Shown here: positions 59,201-64,000 of the stretch, piece by piece | Layout: each line of letters opens with the position of its first letter | Numbering within the stretch: position 1 is the first letter of the stretch | Assembly (NCBI GenBank): GCA_023053685.1 | Contig: JALIGW010000003.1 | Location: forward strand, 141,502,008 to 141,566,007 | Direction: 5' to 3' | Length of the DNA: 64,000 nucleotides | Source of the DNA: Diadophis punctatus similis | Lineage: Eukaryota; Chordata; Lepidosauria; Squamata; Dipsadidae | The notes under the pieces: generated by a model | What the model saw: the letters and a program-made list of their open reading frames with translations, nothing else | Told to the model about the DNA's origin: nothing | The model's database searches: none | Position numbers and translations under genes: made by a program

Positions 59201-59291
59201 AGACCCTTTTTATACATGTGTCAGTTTAATTAGTTTTTCTTTTCCTCTCTTTCGCCATGAGTTAATGAAGTTGCTTTATGCTTTGGCCTAG
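56281..59291. other. Three kilobases without a recognised feature
   Basis: AT-rich, only chance frames. At 58120-58165 'tgcacatgtataaa' and 'tacatgtgcaaaatgga' form a short inverted repeat. Confidence 0.45.
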
Positions 59292-59440
59292 GACCGTGAT
59301 GGCGAACCTATGGCAGCCGTGCCACAGGTGACACGCGGAGCCGTATCTGAGGGCACACAAGGCGTTGCCCTATGTCAGCTCCAGCGCACAGAGGCTTTCC
59401 TGAAGCCTGGGAAGGGTGAAAAACGGCCCAATGGCCAAGG
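59292..59440. mobile_element. hAT-like element, left part only
   Basis: Starts accgtgatggcgaacctatg and continues 'gcagccgtgccacaggtgac'. Same family as 11897-12210. No right end. Confidence 0.6.
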
Positions 59441-59523
59441 GGTATACAGGGGAATAGAGTCTAGATTCTATTCAAATATAGTGTGAACAGTGATCTCTTG
59501 CTTCTGGTTTTACTTCTCCAAAG

Positions 59524-60149
59524 CAGTGGTGGGTTCCTACCAGTGCGGTCCACTCTATAGCACTGGTAGCGGCCCGCTGGTGACGTCATAGTACCGGTGT
59601 GGTCGGTTGCTGGTGCCTGGGCGCCATTTAAAAAAAAAATTTAAAAAAAATTTCTTCTGCGCATGCCCAGAAGCTGAGCTTCTGGCACTGCACATGCGTT
59701 GCCTTCCTACCCCACAGTGAGTCCAAGCAGGGGAGGATGGCTGAGGGAGCGCGTGAGACGCTGAAAGAACGGGCGGCAGGAGCTATCTCCATTCCCCTCC
59801 CTTCAGCAGTCCGAGAAGCCACGAACGCGCGATGATGATCCTAGGCATTTTTGCACGTTCGAGGCTTCTCGAGCTGCTGAGGGGAGAGGGAACAGGTGGC
59901 AGGAGCCTAGGATCATGGAATGGGGAGAAGCATTCAGGCCGGACGGAGCCTCCTAGAAGAACCGCTGCCGCGGTCTTGCTGCTCCTGCTGCGGGGGGCTG
60001 TGTTGTGGGTGGGAAATGTCACCCCGCTTCTCTGGCCTCTGCCAAGCTCCTGAGGCCCATACCCACCTGGTCACATGGCTGGCAAGCCACACCCACAAAA
60101 TAAGCCACGCCCACAGAGTGGTAGTAAAAAAATTTGGAACCCGCCCCTA
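59524..60149. mobile_element. 626-bp hAT element, exact 8-bp duplication
   Basis: Left end cagtggtgggttcctaccag, right end ttggaacccgccccta, flanked by ctccaaag at 59516-59523 and 60150-60157. The interior has an imperfect foldback around 59755-59920 ('cctcccttcagcagtccgag' against 'ctcgagctgctgaggggaga'). The right part 'agccacgcccacagagtggt' matches the element at 5095. Confidence 0.92.
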
Positions 60150-60294
60150 CTCCAAAGTATTATTGTACACATATTAACAAATTGGGGGGGATCCTCAGGA
60201 AAATACGTAGAAAAAATATAAATTGTAACATTATAAAACAAATAGACGATGAAATTATTTGACTGTTCTAAACAGAGATGTTTTTGAGCTCTGC

Positions 60295-60496
60295 AGAAGT
60301 TTTCTGGCCGACAGGGTGCTGTAGGCCGTCCAGGCCGAAAACAGGATGTGGGGGGCCATGTGTGCCCCCCCCGCGGCCCATTTTGGCCGGCAGAGCACTG
60401 CAGGAGGCATCCGTCCCATCCCCCCCTACCCTGGCCGGCCCGCAGAGAACTACAATGCTGATCCAGCCCTCGAAGAAATCCAGTTTGACACTCCTG
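60295..60496. mobile_element. hAT-like element, right part only
   Basis: GC-rich 'ccattttggccggcagagca' blocks end at agtttgacactcctg, the inverse of the end type at 44574. No left terminus found. Confidence 0.5.
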
Positions 60497-60504
60497 TTCT
60501 AGAG

Positions 60505-63204
60505 TATTTTAATGGAGGTATGTTATATACCATCACCTTAAAATTAAGAAGATACGACTAGAAACTTGTATACTCCAAGTGGAATTGTTATTTTCAGTCT
60601 GAATTTTCTTTTATTGGTAGCATTTACACAATTATAAAAAGTTATTTGGAAATCTCACTTTGTTCAATTCAATTTTATGCACACTTAGTTAGAATGCGTT
60701 TTGAATTGAATGGAACTTTTACTTCCAAATAAACCTACAAAGGATTGTCCTGAAAGAAACAACTGAAGAACTTCTTATTAACTAGGTTTAGGCATGTGAT
60801 ATACTCCAAAATAGCAGCCAAAGAAAATCTACCTAAAACTTTGTCATATAGTGTGACTGAGATATTTAAGAACAGTGGCATGTTAGCACGATCTAAAATA
60901 AATAATAAATCTAAAATAAAGAATTCTATATCTATTTGTATTTCACACTCTGCTAAAAAATCTCTCTCTGCTGTGCTAATTTTGCTGGCACTCCAAATAT
61001 CTGACATCAGAAAATAAATGCATTTCCTAGAGTAGAAAATTCAACAGGACATTGCAAAACCATTTTGACCTCCTGCAAAGAACGTGTGCTAATGTCTACT
61101 ATCAATAAAGAACTGGTAATGCATTGAAAATTTAATGATGCTTCCTTGACAGCGGTGCAAATGAATTAGTGCCAGAGAGAGAGAACTGTCATTGTTTGTT
61201 GAATACCTTATAATTTTGCTGTCAGTGGAACAGCTTAGAATTGTGCCCTTATTTGATTATGCATGGGAAAGGGGGGAAAATGAAGAATAAAGTTGCAAAG
61301 GAAAGAAAAATGATAGATAGGTACAGCCAAGAAAGATAGGAGTGGAAGAATAAAATATAGCTAGCTCTTTTATGATCAATAATATAAGCTTGATCCTGGC
61401 AGAAACCCATTGGATAAGGATAAAGTAGGCACTTTGTTCATGGATTAGTCATCTTCTATTTAACCAAGATATACATTGAGGTGGGGGGTGGGGGACAGGA
61501 AGAAAATCTTCAGAGGAACATGTTAATCAGATAACCAAAACCAGCAACAGATAATAAATATCTGTTGCTGGTTTAGATTAACATGTTCATTTCCAGTACC
61601 ACAAACTGTACCTGCACAAACAGCCACAAGAAACAACTGATGGGAACACTCAGATTCAAAATGTTATGAAAGTGATCCACTTCATATTTCAACAATGACG
61701 TTATCCAAATAAAATGTGGCAGATATATCGCCACAGATAACAAAATACTAATTCAATAGTTTGCCAGTTCCTCCTTCAAATATGTTGCTTAATCCCATTG
61801 ATACATACATACCTTCCTATAATATTAAAGGATAACAAATACATTGAAACTAGAGTCAAATATATTGAAAATAAAATCTCTAGGTGAGATGAACGGCATA
61901 TTTAATTTAATTTAATTTAATTAAAAGTTCTTATAGGTCGCCCAATCCCGTGGGATTTATATTAATATAAATTTAATAAATAAATAAAGAAGCTTGATTA
62001 ATCCAATTTTTTGTCAACCCATATCATGAAGTTAAAAGAGGCACCAAGCAGAATTGGATCAAGAAGCCAATATTTGTAAGATAAATTATTCAGGATAAAA
62101 CAAAATGCTAGATGAAAAACTCAGATTAGTCTAGGAAATCAAAGTTGTGACTTATCTGGGAATAAGCTGTAATAACTTAATTATGGTTTACATCTAAGTA
62201 GATATGAGTAGTTCTTCTGTTGGTGGCTTATGTTGGGTGCTTTAAGCTTGTAATATGTACTAAGAAGACCTTGCAGGTTGCAGTTTTTTTTCTTTTGTTC
62301 AATTTTTGAGAAAACTTCATGTGCAGGAAATTTTTTCTCCATTTTTGACAGGAATTGCTGTCTGTTCAATTAGACACACATCTTGGCATAAGTGGATAAA
62401 TACCAACATTGTAAATCATAGGATTATTATTCACTAATCACATTAATAGGTTATAAATGTAATCATCTATAACAATAAAGCATATATGAAAACTAAATTG
62501 GCAAATTCTTAAAAAGTTTTTAATAAGTTTGATATTAACCATAATAAAATAAAACAAATACATACATAAACAGATGACATAATATAATAGTGATCTAGTC
62601 TTTCTTCTGAATGTATTTTTTCAGATACGGTATAAGGCAACAAATCTTCAAAGGCAGAAGCATAAAAATATGATGCCTAACATTTATCCATTCAAATATT
62701 TTGGCAATGTTATCTAGTTTGATAATGAAAAGATTATAAGAAGAAACTGCAGCAAACATCAAGATCTCAGTCTAGATTGAGATCATCATATAATGCATCA
62801 CAATAAATATGAAGGTTTTATAAAGGATGCTACTCTTTTTGACATTTATTCACAGTCATTTAATCTTATTTCATACTCAGATTGGGTTCCTATATATTAT
62901 GGTTTGCAGACCACAATAGTCAGGAATTATACAACACACCTGGAGACAGCCTAAGCTTGGAGAAAGCTATTCTAGAGGTATTGGGAAATGAACATGCTCT
63001 GGTGTCATGTGATCGGTCCCAGTTAGTGTGATTTCTCTGTTATGGAATGTGTCATATAGAACCACCTCCCTAAGATACAGACACCTCAGCCCTTTTGGCC
63101 TTGTGGCTGACTAGGAGCTATGATACAGCTCTTCCAAAAGACCCGGGCCAGGATGTGGAATTCTGCTGTGATTGCCATTTTATTTATATGTTGATAATGT
63201 AATA
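60505..63204. other. AT-rich DNA, no gene recognised
   Basis: Contains a hairpin at 61516-61588 and an (aattt)n run at about 61899-61922. Frames are chance. Confidence 0.45.
61516..61588. repeat. Imperfect 73-nt palindrome
   Basis: Inner arms aaaccagcaacagat and atctgttgctggttt are exact inverses. Outer arms gaacatgttaatc and gattaacatgttc are also exact inverses. A ten-base insert on the left side separates them. Confidence 0.9.
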
Positions 63205-63718
63205 AGTTGAGAGGAAAGCTATGGTAAACCTAGACAGCATATTAAAAAGAGACATCAGCTTGCCGACAAAGGTCCATCTAGTCAAAGCTATGGCTTTTCC
63301 AGTAGTAATGTATAGCTGTGAAGAGTTAGACCATAAGGAAGTCTGAGTGTCAAAAAAATTGATGCTTTCGAATTGTGGCGTTGGAAAAGATTGTTGAGAA
63401 TCCCTTGGACTGCAAGGTCAAATCAGTCAATCCTAAAGGAAATCAACCCTGACTGTTCTTTAGAGGGACAGATACTGAAGCTGAAACTCAAATAGCTTGG
63501 CCACCTAATGAGAAGAGAGGACTCATTGGAAAAGACCCTGATGTTGGGAAAGATTGAAGGTAAACGGAGAGGCAGACAAGAGGATGATATGGTTAGACTG
63601 TCATTGAACGTGAATTTGGACTAACTCCAGGAGACAGTGGAGGATGGGGAGCCTGGCATGCTATGGTCCATTGGGTCGCGAAGAATTGGACACAACCTAG
63701 TGACTGAACTACAACAAT
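63205..63718 (+). mobile_element. RTE-BovB LINE, 3' part of ORF2
   Basis: Translating in broken frames gives VNLDSILKRDISLPTKVHLV-like and MAFPVVMYSCEE-like text, then 'ttgagaatcccttggactgc' and 'ggaaaagaccctgatgttgg'. The 3' end is 'gtcgcgaagaattggacaca' with (caa)n. This matches the end of BovB ORF2 and its 3' UTR. A stop at 'gtctga' (63341) and other lesions make it dead. Same family as 18486-18690. Confidence 0.88.
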
Positions 63719-64000
63719 AAATGTAATTTGATTTAGTGGGGGGGTTTTGTACTGATTTTTTAAATAGTTTTCTGTTTTTATTTTTGTGTGCTACCTACAG
63801 TTCCCCTGGGTAGATGAGTTATATACATTAGTTAAAAAAATATGTAAACCAAAATCAAACACCACCTGTTAGAACCCTGTTCAAACAATTGGGTGTGTTA
63901 ATATATGATTAAGCCACAAATCATTGTTATGTGTATATTGCTTTAAATGCATTGTGGATGATTACTATATAAGCAAGCAAGAGAGCATGCTCAATGTGGT
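63719..64000. other. No feature recognised
   Basis: AT-rich end of the window. Confidence 0.4.

Overview
This is vertebrate nuclear DNA, most likely from a squamate reptile (snake or lizard). The base composition is AT-rich. The repeats are a squamate mix: RTE-BovB, CR1, L2-like and L1 LINEs, tRNA-derived SINEs, and many short non-autonomous DNA transposons, chiefly hAT with 8-bp target duplications plus a TA-flanked inverted-repeat family. There are no bacterial genes, operons, CRISPR arrays or rRNA genes. Species cannot be fixed from this window.

One host gene can be proposed, on the minus strand. A CpG-rich block at about 33.69-34.56 kb holds a candidate first coding exon (34193-34239). 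Candidate exons follow at 7118-7191 and 4661-4839. Their reading frames join in phase through canonical splice signals into a predicted protein of about 99 residues that I do not recognise. If the model holds, 1-34 kb is mostly its introns and 3' flank, and everything right of about 34.3 kb is intergenic or belongs to a divergent transcript. A possible plus-strand exon at 35681-35803 has strong splice sites but no long open frame.

The rest is an archive of transposon insertions. About a dozen hAT-type elements have an exact or near-exact 8-bp duplication visible on both sides. Six copies of a TA-flanked inverted-repeat element share about 25-30 bp ends but carry different inserts, including duplicated, palindromic and nested sequence. 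Five larger LINE fragments occur on the minus strand (L1 8352-9505, L2-like 28797-30405, CR1 39986-42100, CR1/L3-like 48061-49645, L2-like 52786-53737), with BovB 3' ends at 18486-18690 (minus) and 63205-63718 (plus). A DIRS-like fragment lies at 10200-10740.

Nesting gives relative ages: SINE > hAT > SINE at 37.5-38.2 kb, CR1 > hAT at 40.0-42.1 kb, TA element > hAT plus hairpin element at 49.7-51.5 kb, and MITE > SINE and L1 at 7.9-9.6 kb. No convincing new biological system is present. The most useful results are the phase-consistent gene model, the L1 with a 5' inversion and a 16-bp target duplication, and the foldback hAT elements.
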